NCBI RefSeq assembly: GCF_009749405.1
Contig: NZ_WBIQ01000001.1
Location: 248,001 to 312,000 of the forward strand
Direction of reading: 5' to 3'
DNA: 64,000 bases
Origin: Agromyces lapidis
GTDB lineage: Bacteria; Actinomycetota; Actinomycetes; Actinomycetales; Microbacteriaceae
Every line of letters begins with the position of its first letter. The first letter of the stretch is position 1. Under the pieces are notes generated by a model, which saw only the letters and a program-made list of their open reading frames with translations, was not told where the DNA came from and did not search any database. Made by a program: the position numbers and the translations under genes. Of the stretch, positions 17,667-25,364 are shown one piece after another.

Positions 17667-18238
17667 TCCGCCCCGCCGAGGAGCGGCACCCAGCTCTCGA
17701 CGGCATCGGCCGCGGGGATGCGGCCGCGCTCGCCCGACCAGCCCTCGAGCTCGGCGCCGTCGCGCCCGGGCACGGTCGTCGTGGCGGTCGTCGTGTTGCG
17801 GAACCCGGCCGCCCGCGCGACCATCGCCGAGGCGACGTTGCCCGCGTTCGCTCGCCACGTCACGGTCTCGGTGCCGGGCCAGTGCTCGACGGCCCACGCG
17901 CACACCGCTCCGAGGGCCTCGGTCGTGTACGCCGAGCCTCGATGCTCGTCGCCGAGCCAGTAGCCGACCTCGCGGCCCGCGGCGCGCAGACTGATCACGC
18001 CGATCAGCCGGCCACCGGATTCGGTGCGGATCGCCCAGGTGAGCTCGCTGCCGGACTGCCACGCCGACGGAACATGCTCGGTGAGGAATCCTCTTGCATG
18101 CGCTTCGGTGTACGGCCACGGCGTCGTGAGGAACTGCTCGAACAGCGGGTCCTGGCAGTAGCGCGCGACGCGCTCGACGTCGTCCTCGACCGGGAGGTCG
18201 AGGACGAGGCGGGCGGTGCGCAGCTCGACGGGCAGCAT
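17663..18238 (-). CDS. GNAT-family N-acetyltransferase (RimJ/RimL type)
   Basis: A 191-residue acetyltransferase. It opens with the LRTARLVLDLPVEDDVERV pattern typical of the RimJ/RimL subgroup, followed by the beta-strand GRLIGVISL, the VGYWLGDEHRGSAYTTEAL segment that resembles the acetyl-CoA loop (R/Q-x-x-G-x-A), and WRANAGNVASAMVARAAGF. The usual R-G-x-G is here RGSA, a mild departure. The target, a protein N terminus or a small molecule, cannot be told. It starts 2 bases after the trpS stop and overlaps the HAD gene, so the three are almost surely cotranscribed. Confidence 0.9.
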   Translation of the reverse strand: MLPVELRTARLVLDLPVEDDVERVARYCQDPLFEQFLTTPWPYTEAHARGFLTEHVPSAWQSGSELTWAIRTESGGRLIGVISLRAAGREVGYWLGDEHRGSAYTTEALGAVCAWAVEHWPGTETVTWRANAGNVASAMVARAAGFRNTTTATTTVPGRDGAELEGWSGERGRIPAADAVESWVPLLGGAE

Positions 18239-18240
18239 GG

Positions 18241-19254
18241 TCAGCGCGCGCGCCGGAGGAACCCGATGCGGTCGTAGACGGTCGCGAGGGTGGTCTCGGC
18301 CACCTCGCTCGCGCGATCGGCGTTGACGGCGAGCAGCCGGTCGAGCTCGGCGGGATCGTCGAGCAGTTCGAGCACCCGCGATCTGATCGGCTCGAACTCA
18401 CCCACAACGACCTCGGCGAGCGCCTTCTTGAAGTCGCCGTAGCCGCGACCCGCGAACTCGTGCTCGATGTCGGCGATCGAACGGTGTGACAGCACCGAGA
18501 AGATCGTGAGGAGGTTCGAGACCCCGGGCTTGTGCTCGCGGTCGAAGCGCACCTCGCCGTCGGTGTCGGTCACCGCGCGCATGATCTTCTTCGCCGTGAC
18601 GGACGGCTCGTCGAGCAGCCACAGGATGCCGGCCGGTGTCTCGCCCGACTTCGACATCTTCGACGTCGGGTTCTGCAGGTCGTAGATGCGAGCGGTCTCG
18701 CGCTGAATGGCGGGCTCGGGCAGCACGAAGGTGTCGGTGCCGAAGCGCGCGTTGAACCGAGTCGCGAGATCGCGCGTGAGCTCGACGTGCTGCTTCTGGT
18801 CGTCGCCGACGGGCACGACCTCGGTCTGGTAGAGCAGGATGTCGGCCGCCATCAGCACGGGGTACGCGAAGAGGCCGACGCTCGCGGCATCGGCGCCCTG
18901 CTTCTGCGACTTGTCCTTGAACTGCGTCATGCGCCCGGCCTCGCCGAAGCCCGTGATGGTGTTGAGCACCCAGGCGAGCTCGGCGTGCGCGGGCACGTGC
19001 GACTGCACGTAGAGCGTCGAGTTCGAGGGGTCGATGCCGGCGGCGATGTACTGTGCCGCCGTGCGGCGAGTCTTCTCGCGGAGTTCGGCGGGGTCTTGCG
19101 GCACGGTGATGGCGTGCATGTCGACGACCGAGAAGAAGGCGTCGTGCGTCGACTGCAGCTCCTTCCACTGCAGGAGGGCGCCGATGTAGTTGCCGGCGTG
19201 GAGCGAGTCGGCGGAGGGCTGCATGCCCGAGTAGAGACGGGGCTTCTGCGTCAT
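18241..19254 (-). CDS. trpS: Tryptophanyl-tRNA synthetase
   Basis: A 337-residue class I synthetase charging tRNA-Trp, the usual bacterial length. The HIGH-type motif is SLHAGNYIG (H19 to N22) and the KMSKS motif is SKMSKSGE near residue 197, with QIQHVE-like segment [12 protein letters not shown] between them that contacts tryptophan. The ATG at 19254 has AAGGA eight bases upstream, so unlike its upstream neighbours it is translated from a leader. It lies 39 bases downstream of xthA and heads the tightly packed group trpS, GNAT, HAD. Confidence 0.98.
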   Translation of the reverse strand: MTQKPRLYSGMQPSADSLHAGNYIGALLQWKELQSTHDAFFSVVDMHAITVPQDPAELREKTRRTAAQYIAAGIDPSNSTLYVQSHVPAHAELAWVLNTITGFGEAGRMTQFKDKSQKQGADAASVGLFAYPVLMAADILLYQTEVVPVGDDQKQHVELTRDLATRFNARFGTDTFVLPEPAIQRETARIYDLQNPTSKMSKSGETPAGILWLLDEPSVTAKKIMRAVTDTDGEVRFDREHKPGVSNLLTIFSVLSHRSIADIEHEFAGRGYGDFKKALAEVVVGEFEPIRSRVLELLDDPAELDRLLAVNADRASEVAETTLATVYDRIGFLRRAR

Positions 19255-19293
19255 TGGGAGTTCCTTCGAAGTGTGCGGCCGCGGTGCGGCGGG

Positions 19294-20133
19294 TCAGATG
19301 GCGTAGTCGACGACGACGGGGGCGTGGTCGGACCATCGCTCGTCGTAGGCCGCGGCGCGGTCGATCGTGTAGCGCTGCATCGTCTCGGCGAGGGCGGGGG
19401 TCGCCAGCTGGTAGTCGATACGCCAGCCTGTGTCGGTGTCGAACGCCTTGCCCCGCTGCGACCACCACGTGTAGGGGCCGGGTACCTCGCCGGCATCGCG
19501 GCGGCCGAGATCGACCCAGCCGAGCCCGGCGCCGGCGTTGTACCCCTCGTCGCCCTCTGCGCCGAGGAAGCGGTCGAAGTACGCGCGCTCCTCGGGGAGG
19601 AATCCGGCGCGCTTGACGTTGCCCTTCCAGTTCTTGATGTCGAGGGTGCGGTGGCCGACGTTGAGGTCGCCGACGACGACCGCGAGCTCGGAGTGCTCGG
19701 CGAGCTTCGGCAGGCGCTCGACCATCGCGTCGAGGAACTTGTACTTCTCGACCTGCTTCGGGGTGCCGACCTCACCCGAGTGCACGTAGGCCGAGACGAC
19801 GGTGATGACGCGGTCGCCCACCTCGTAGTCGGCCTCGAGCCAGCGCCCGGCGGTGTCGAAGTCGGCGGCGCCGAGCTCGACCCGGTGGATGTGCGCGCGG
19901 CGGCGGCTCGCGATGGCGACTCCTGCGCGGCCCTTCGCGGTCGCCGGGTCGTGCAGGATGTCCCACTCGTCGCCGAGGAGCCCCTGCAGGTCTTCGGTCG
20001 ATGCACGCACCTCTTGGAGGGCGAGGATGTCGACGTCGCGGCCGGTGAGCCACTCGCCCATGCCCTTGCGGAATGCGGCTCGCACTCCGTTGACGTTGAC
20101 GCTGGCGAGACGGAGGGGCTTCGCGGAGGGCAT
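19294..20133 (-). CDS. xthA: Exodeoxyribonuclease III
   Basis: A 279-residue endonuclease/exonuclease/phosphatase-fold enzyme of base excision repair that cleaves at abasic sites and removes 3' blocks. The metal and catalytic residues are visible in order: N13 in SVNVNG, E41 in LQEVR, the AYVHSGE segment, GDLNVGH with the D and N pair, and the terminal SDHAPVVVDY with the catalytic histidine. The ATG at 20133 lacks a usable Shine-Dalgarno sequence; a -10-like TAGGAT stands 7 bases before it and overlaps the brkB stop codon, so a leaderless transcript is likely. Confidence 0.95.
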   Translation of the reverse strand: MPSAKPLRLASVNVNGVRAAFRKGMGEWLTGRDVDILALQEVRASTEDLQGLLGDEWDILHDPATAKGRAGVAIASRRRAHIHRVELGAADFDTAGRWLEADYEVGDRVITVVSAYVHSGEVGTPKQVEKYKFLDAMVERLPKLAEHSELAVVVGDLNVGHRTLDIKNWKGNVKRAGFLPEERAYFDRFLGAEGDEGYNAGAGLGWVDLGRRDAGEVPGPYTWWSQRGKAFDTDTGWRIDYQLATPALAETMQRYTIDRAAAYDERWSDHAPVVVDYAI

Positions 20134-20140
20134 GCCCTCG

Positions 20141-20146
20141 ATCCTA
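20141..20146 (-). promoter_or_regulatory. -10 box of a probable leaderless xthA promoter
   Basis: TAGGAT followed by 7 bases and ATG. Its first three bases are the TAG stop codon of the upstream gene. Confidence 0.5.
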
Positions 20147-21445
20147 CGGGAGCCCCCCGACGCGCTTCGCCCGGGGACGCTCGGCGCGCTGCTGCGCCTC
20201 GAGATCGGCGAGGGCCTGCTCGGCGCGGGTGAGTCGTCTCTTCGCGGGCAGTCGGTCGAACCAGTTCGCCGAGGCGAGGTCGCTGCGCGCGTCGCGCACG
20301 CGCACCCTCGCCGCGGTGAGCAGCGCGTCGCGCTCGCGCTGGCGCGCCTCCGCCTCGAGCTGCGCTGGGGTCACGTTCCGCAGCGTCTCGTTCGCGTCGG
20401 CGGCTTCGACGGCGATCCAGCTCGCCGCGGTGAGGATCACGATGCTCGTGAGGTGGAACCAGAGCAGCAGTGCGATGAACACCGTGAAGGTCGCGAGCAG
20501 CGGGTTGCGGCTCGCGCTCTGCACGAGGAGTCCGCTGAGCATCTGCATGACCGAGATCGCCCCGGAGCCGAGGAGCGAACCGACCCACATGCGCCGCCAG
20601 GGCATCGCGGCACCCGAGAGGAACCGGAACATCACCGCGAGGGCGAGCGTGTCGATGACGAAGACCACGAGGATCGAGCCGAACTGCACGAGGAACGATT
20701 CCCAGCCGCCTGCATTGGGGATGTCGAGGAGGTCGAAGACCCAGGAGAGGAACGAGGTCGACGCCACCGAGAGCACGGAGGCGAGCAGCAGCACGGCTCC
20801 GAAGGCAAGGCCCGCGAGGAAGTCGCGCGCCTTGAGCAGGGCGTAGGCGCGGGTGTCCTTGGGGAGCCCGAAGATGCTGCGCACCGACATCCGCGCGTAG
20901 GTGATCCAGCCGATCGCCGTCCAGATCAAGCCGATGAGGGCGATGGCACCCGTCCAGCCGAAGACCCCGGCACTGGACTGGGCGATCTCGGCGAGGTCCT
21001 CGTTCGAGATGATGCCGTTCGGCCCGATCAGCCCGGGGGCGTACGAGTTGAGCAGGTTGATGAACGCCTGCAGCGTGTCGTCGTTGCTCGTGAGCCAGAT
21101 GCCGGCCACGGCGAACACGACGTAGACGGCCGCGAAGATCGCGAAGAGCGCCTGATAGCTGAGACCCGCCGCGAGGATGAAGCCGTTGCGGGCGAGGAAG
21201 TGCCGCCAGACCCGCACCGGGAACAGCGCCATGGTCTTCTGGGTGAGCGTGTTGACCTTGCTGATCGGCTCTTCGAAGCGGTCGAGGATCGGCTGGCTCA
21301 CGGCCTCGAACCTGGCCTTCGCCGAGTGTCCGTCGGCCTCGGGTTCCGCGTCGAGCGGGGGCGCGGGCGTCGCATCCGGGTGATGCCTCCTCCCGGAGGT
21401 GGCGCCCGCACGGCCGCGGGGCTCCGGGCTCGTTCGCTCGCTCAC
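20144..21445 (-). CDS. YihY/BrkB family membrane protein
   Basis: A 433-residue polytopic membrane protein of the YihY/virulence factor BrkB family (once misnamed ribonuclease BN; probably a transporter or envelope protein of unknown activity). A polar first 75 residues are followed by about six hydrophobic segments between residues 88 and 355, including the family-typical FLARNGFILAAGLSYQALFAIF. The last 75 residues are charged and predicted helical, ending in a KRLTRAEQAL region that looks like a coiled coil. The start is GTG at 21445 with no Shine-Dalgarno site but a -10-like TAGTGT six bases upstream, so it is probably leaderless. xthA follows after 10 bases. Confidence 0.9.
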   Translation of the reverse strand: MSERTSPEPRGRAGATSGRRHHPDATPAPPLDAEPEADGHSAKARFEAVSQPILDRFEEPISKVNTLTQKTMALFPVRVWRHFLARNGFILAAGLSYQALFAIFAAVYVVFAVAGIWLTSNDDTLQAFINLLNSYAPGLIGPNGIISNEDLAEIAQSSAGVFGWTGAIALIGLIWTAIGWITYARMSVRSIFGLPKDTRAYALLKARDFLAGLAFGAVLLLASVLSVASTSFLSWVFDLLDIPNAGGWESFLVQFGSILVVFVIDTLALAVMFRFLSGAAMPWRRMWVGSLLGSGAISVMQMLSGLLVQSASRNPLLATFTVFIALLLWFHLTSIVILTAASWIAVEAADANETLRNVTPAQLEAEARQRERDALLTAARVRVRDARSDLASANWFDRLPAKRRLTRAEQALADLEAQQRAERPRAKRVGGLP

Positions 21446-21451
21446 GTCCCC

Positions 21452-21457
21452 ACACTA
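21452..21457 (-). promoter_or_regulatory. -10 box of a probable leaderless brkB-type promoter
   Basis: TAGTGT followed by 6 bases and the GTG start at 21445. Confidence 0.5.
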
Positions 21458-21546
21458 TCGATGCAGGCTCGGATGCCGCGGAGGCGCCCGGATGACGGAC
21501 GGCTGCGGACGGCGCCTGGGGCTCGGTGGTCGCCCTGAGAAGCGCT

Positions 21547-21660
21547 CAGGGTGTACCCCGAAACGGCCGATCGACGTACCCCGAATTCGGGGGGTATGAA
21601 CTGAGGAATCCTTGAAAACGGGGGACAGGGCGGCGCAGACTGGCGGCGCTGACCCGAACG
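21547..21660 (+). promoter_or_regulatory. Upstream control region of surface gene 1 (block A)
   Basis: It contains TACCCCGAAACGG (21554-21566), the palindromic TACCCCGAATTCGGGGGGTA (21577-21596, perfect 14-bp core), TGAGGAATCCTTG and GGCGGCGCAGACTGG. It aligns base for base, without gaps, with block B before gene 2 from the second TACCCCGA to CTGACCCG. A reverse-complement TGTCCCCCGTTTTC lies at 21614-21627. Confidence 0.65.
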
Positions 21661-21697
21661 TCGAGCCGGCGGATTCACGCGGAAGTGAGAAAGAGCC

Positions 21698-24600
21698 ATG
21701 CAACTGCGCACCCGAACACGCCCAGGACCCGGAGTGCGGTCCCGGGGGACGCGCCGCTCGGCGACCGGCGCCCTCGCCGTGCTCCTCGCCGGCGCCCTCG
21801 TGCTCGTCGGGTCCCCGACGATCGCCGCCGCCGAGGCGGTCGACCCCGGCGCCCAGGGAACGACCTCGTCTCCGAGCGCAGCACCGGCTGAGATCGAAGC
21901 CGAGCCGACCGAGGCGCCGGACCCCGAACCCTCGGCCGTCCCCGAGCCCGCCCCCGAGCCCGCCCTCGAGCCCGAGCCCGCCGAACCCGCCCCCGCGCCG
22001 GTGGAACCGGCGCCCGAACCGGCACCCGACTCGGGTGCGCCCGCGGCCGAACCGGAGCCCGAGCCGACGGCCCCGCCGAGTGCGAAGCCCGCCTCCCCGG
22101 CGCCCCCGCCCGTGGACTGCGAGAGCATCCCGATCGCGAATGACGATCGCAGTGCTCGAGACGAGTGTCAAGCGACGCAGCAGGCGGGAGCGCGGACCCT
22201 CTCGGCCGCACAGGTCGGCAGCGTGACGAACCCCGACCTGCAGCCGAGCTGCGGCATCGACTTCGCCCTCGTGCTCGACAAGTCGGGTTCGATCGGCGAC
22301 GCGGGCATCGCCGACCTGAAGGCGGCGGCCGACGCGTTCACCGAAGCGCTCGTCGACACCGGGTCCCAGGTCTCCGTCACCGCCTTCGACCAGGATGCCG
22401 CAGTGCTGCTCGGCGCGACCGATCTGACGAGCGGAAACCTCGCAGCCGTCCAGAGTTCCTACGCGGGTCTGGCGAGCGAGGGGTGGACGAACTGGAAGCG
22501 AGGCCTCGAGCTCGCGCACGGCACCTTCGGCAGCTTCGACGACGCGGTCGAGCTCACCATCATGATCACGGACGGCAACCCCAACACGGTGGATCCGGGC
22601 AACGGCGGCGAGTTCCCCGACGGATCGCCCGGGGCGCTCGATCCCGCCGTCACCGAGGCGAACTCGATCAAGCTCTCGCCCTCGCACATGTTCGGAATCG
22701 CGGTGGGCGGCGACCTCGACCTCGGTCCGATCCAGGCCGTCTCCGGGGGTGACGCCTACGCGGGCGACCTCTCGAGCGCCGACTACGTCGTCACCGACGA
22801 CTACGGCACGCTCGGTGCCCAGCTGAAGGAGATCGCCCTCGAGCTCTGCGGAGGGTCGGTGTTCGTGCACAAGGAGATCGCGGGGGAGCCGATCGAAGGC
22901 TGGGAGTTCTCGACCGAGGATGCCGACGTCACGCCGGCCTCGCAGCTGACCGACGGCACCGGCGTCACCGGCGCCTTCGACGTGAGCGGGTTCACGAGCG
23001 ACTCGCGCGAGGTCGTGTTCTCCGAGGAGGATCGTCCCTTCCATTCCATGGACTCGGTGACCTGCGAGGACGGCGACGGGCCGGTTCCGGTGACGATCGT
23101 CGACGAGCTGAGCTGGAGGGTCGAGGTCGGCATCGAGGCCGTCGTGCACTGCACCGTCGTGAACGATGTGGCGGCGCCGGTCTGGCGTGTCACGAAGAGC
23201 GCCGACCCGCCGAGCGGTACTGCGGTCGAGCCCGGCGACGAGATCGTGTACACGCTCGCGATCGAACACGTCAGCGGGCCTGCGGCGACCGATCTCGAGC
23301 TGTTCGACGACATCTCGCAGCTCGCGCCGTACGTCGACTTCGAGGGATTCGTCGGCGCCCCGCCCGTGATCGAGTCGAGTTGGAACGTGCTGCAACCGGG
23401 GCGGCTCTTCCTGAAGCTCGCCTCGCTCGATCCCGGAGAGACGCTCGAGATCTCGTACCGGGTGTCCGTCTCCGACGACACCGCACCGGGCACGGTGCTG
23501 CGCAATCACGTGCTCACCAACTGCCCGGGCGCGCCGATGCTCGTCGAGCCCGACGAGCCCGAGCCGGTGCCCGAGGAGTGCCTGACGGAGCATCCGACGC
23601 CCGGGTTCGTGATGTGGAAGACGAGCGATCCGGCCGACGGGCTCGTCGAGCCCGGCGACACGATCGAGTACACCCTGCACGCGTGGAACTTCTCGCAGGC
23701 GGAGGTCGCGGGCGCGATGGCGATCGACGACCTCGCCGACGTGCTCGACGACGCGGAGCTCGTTGAGCCGCTCGACCCCGCCTTGACGCTCGAGGGCACG
23801 TCGCTCGAGTGGGCGATCCCGACCCTGCCGGTCGGATCCGCCGAGGCGACGGTGTCGTTCGAGGTCGTGGTCGACGACGACGCCTGGGACGCGGAGCTCG
23901 TCAACGTCGTGACCCCGGAGCCGCCGGGCATCTGCCCGTCGGACGAGGCGGAGGAACCGCCGGTCGTCATCGAGCGGCTGGATGCTGCGGCGGCCCCCGT
24001 GGCCGAGGTGCCCGAGGTGACCGACTGCACGACCGAGCACCGCACGCCGAACGTCGACCTCGCCGTCGCGAAGACCGCGACGACCGAGGACGACGCACCC
24101 GTCGACTCGGGGGCGACCCCGCCCGACGTGATCGGCTACGAGGTGCTCGTCGAGAATCTCGGCGACGACCCTGCGTACGGCGTCGAGGTGACCGACGTGC
24201 TCCCCGACGGAGTGACCTTCGTGCCCGGTTCGGAGCTCGTCGCCACGGTGCCCGCGGGGGAGGAGGCGAACTGGACGGTCGACGACTCGGTCGCCGGTGA
24301 GCTGACGTTCCGCTACCCGGGACCGTTCTTCCCGGGGGACACGGCGATGATCACCTTCGACGTCGTGGTCGGTGAACTCGATCAGCCCGACCCGACGGTG
24401 CCGATCCCCGATCTCGTGAACACGGTGTGCGTGTTCAGCGGACCGGTGCCGGCGCCCGAGCCGCCGTCGCTCGTCGCCGCGCTCGACGTCGTCGGGCCGG
24501 GTGCCGAGGGGCCGAGCCGTGACGCGAACGCCGAGAACGACTGCGACGAGGCGGAGACGCCGGTGAAGTCCATCGCGCTCGACGGTGGCGCGCAGTGCAT

Positions 24601-25177
24601 CAACGACACCCCGTGGTTCGAGTACTCGATCACGCCGGTGAACGTCGATCCGCTGCCCGAGGTCGCACTCATCTGGTGGACGGCCGACGCCTTCGCGGCG
24701 CACGACCCGTCGATCGACGCGGCCGACGAGGCTGCGATCCTCGCCGACGGAGCGTCGCAGGTCGACTACATCGAGGCACCCGACGGCTGGGTTCCCGGCG
24801 ATCCGATCGACGGTCGCCAGCTCTGGCCCGGGGCGGCGATCGACGAGGACGGCAACCCGACGGACTGGCCGGGATGGACCCTGCTCCCGGACGGCACCTG
24901 GATCCTCGACCCTGGCGCACCCTTCTACGACCTTCGCGAGGAGGCCGTGGTGGAGATTCGCATCAACCCGTCGACCGACGTGATCACGGTGTACCCGCCG
25001 CCCACGCCGAACTGCAACGCGGCGCCGCCTGAGAACCCGGGCGCCCCGTCGACGCCCTCGGGCATCGCGAGCACCGGTTTCGAGGCGGGATGGCTCGTGC
25101 CGCTTGCGGCGGCGCTGCTCGCGCTCGGCGCGACCGGCCTGGTGCTGCGGTCGCGCAGAGGGTTCGGCGACGTATGA
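21698..25177 (+). CDS. Secreted wall-anchored VWA/DUF11 surface protein 1
   Basis: An 1159-residue exported protein, first of four related genes. Residues 1-46 are a signal peptide with basic start, hydrophobic core 23-42 and an AAA cleavage region. Residues about 55-140 are a Pro/Glu/Ala stalk. A von Willebrand A domain spans about 186-383, with MIDAS DKSGS at 194-198 and the TDGN loop near 291, so it should bind a divalent metal and a ligand. One SpaA-like repeat (about 385-492) and three DUF11-like repeats follow. The shared C-terminal module covers about 955-1106 (PVKSIALDG to TPNCNAA). The end is a sorting signal, IASTG at 1123-1127, a helix and an RSRR tail. Only a weak AAAGAG precedes the ATG. 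Adhesion is inferred, not shown. Confidence 0.88.
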   Translation: MQLRTRTRPGPGVRSRGTRRSATGALAVLLAGALVLVGSPTIAAAEAVDPGAQGTTSSPSAAPAEIEAEPTEAPDPEPSAVPEPAPEPALEPEPAEPAPAPVEPAPEPAPDSGAPAAEPEPEPTAPPSAKPASPAPPPVDCESIPIANDDRSARDECQATQQAGARTLSAAQVGSVTNPDLQPSCGIDFALVLDKSGSIGDAGIADLKAAADAFTEALVDTGSQVSVTAFDQDAAVLLGATDLTSGNLAAVQSSYAGLASEGWTNWKRGLELAHGTFGSFDDAVELTIMITDGNPNTVDPGNGGEFPDGSPGALDPAVTEANSIKLSPSHMFGIAVGGDLDLGPIQAVSGGDAYAGDLSSADYVVTDDYGTLGAQLKEIALELCGGSVFVHKEIAGEPIEGWEFSTEDADVTPASQLTDGTGVTGAFDVSGFTSDSREVVFSEEDRPFHSMDSVTCEDGDGPVPVTIVDELSWRVEVGIEAVVHCTVVNDVAAPVWRVTKSADPPSGTAVEPGDEIVYTLAIEHVSGPAATDLELFDDISQLAPYVDFEGFVGAPPVIESSWNVLQPGRLFLKLASLDPGETLEISYRVSVSDDTAPGTVLRNHVLTNCPGAPMLVEPDEPEPVPEECLTEHPTPGFVMWKTSDPADGLVEPGDTIEYTLHAWNFSQAEVAGAMAIDDLADVLDDAELVEPLDPALTLEGTSLEWAIPTLPVGSAEATVSFEVVVDDDAWDAELVNVVTPEPPGICPSDEAEEPPVVIERLDAAAAPVAEVPEVTDCTTEHRTPNVDLAVAKTATTEDDAPVDSGATPPDVIGYEVLVENLGDDPAYGVEVTDVLPDGVTFVPGSELVATVPAGEEANWTVDDSVAGELTFRYPGPFFPGDTAMITFDVVVGELDQPDPTVPIPDLVNTVCVFSGPVPAPEPPSLVAALDVVGPGAEGPSRDANAENDCDEAETPVKSIALDGGAQCINDTPWFEYSITPVNVDPLPEVALIWWTADAFAAHDPSIDAADEAAILADGASQVDYIEAPDGWVPGDPIDGRQLWPGAAIDEDGNPTDWPGWTLLPDGTWILDPGAPFYDLREEAVVEIRINPSTDVITVYPPPTPNCNAAPPENPGAPSTPSGIASTGFEAGWLVPLAAALLALGATGLVLRSRRGFGDV

Positions 25178-25198
25178 CCGCCGCCTGAGTCGAACGTG

Positions 25199-25231
25199 GG
25201 ATGCCGCGGTGCGCGACGCGCCGTGGCATCC
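25199..25231 (+). terminator. Hairpin after surface gene 1
   Basis: GGATGCC (25199-25205) pairs with GGCATCC (25225-25231), continued by a G-T and three GC pairs; 11-base loop. It directly precedes control block B. Confidence 0.65.
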
Positions 25232-25243
25232 CCGTCTCACGGG

Positions 25244-25350
25244 TACCCCGAGTTCAGGGGGCAAACCATGAGGATTCCTTGTTTGCGCCACCGCGGGCGG
25301 CGCACACTGGCTGTGCTGACCCGGTCTCCCCGAGCCGGCTCCCACCTCGA
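25244..25350 (+). promoter_or_regulatory. Upstream control region of surface gene 2 (block B)
   Basis: TACCCCGAGTTCAGGGGG (25244-25261), then TGAGGATTCCTTG and GGCGGCGCACACTGG at exactly the same distances as in block A, ending in GCTGACCCGG. Homology to block A fades before the start codon, which has GGAG six bases upstream. Confidence 0.65.
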
Positions 25351-25364
25351 GGTCTGGAGCTGTC

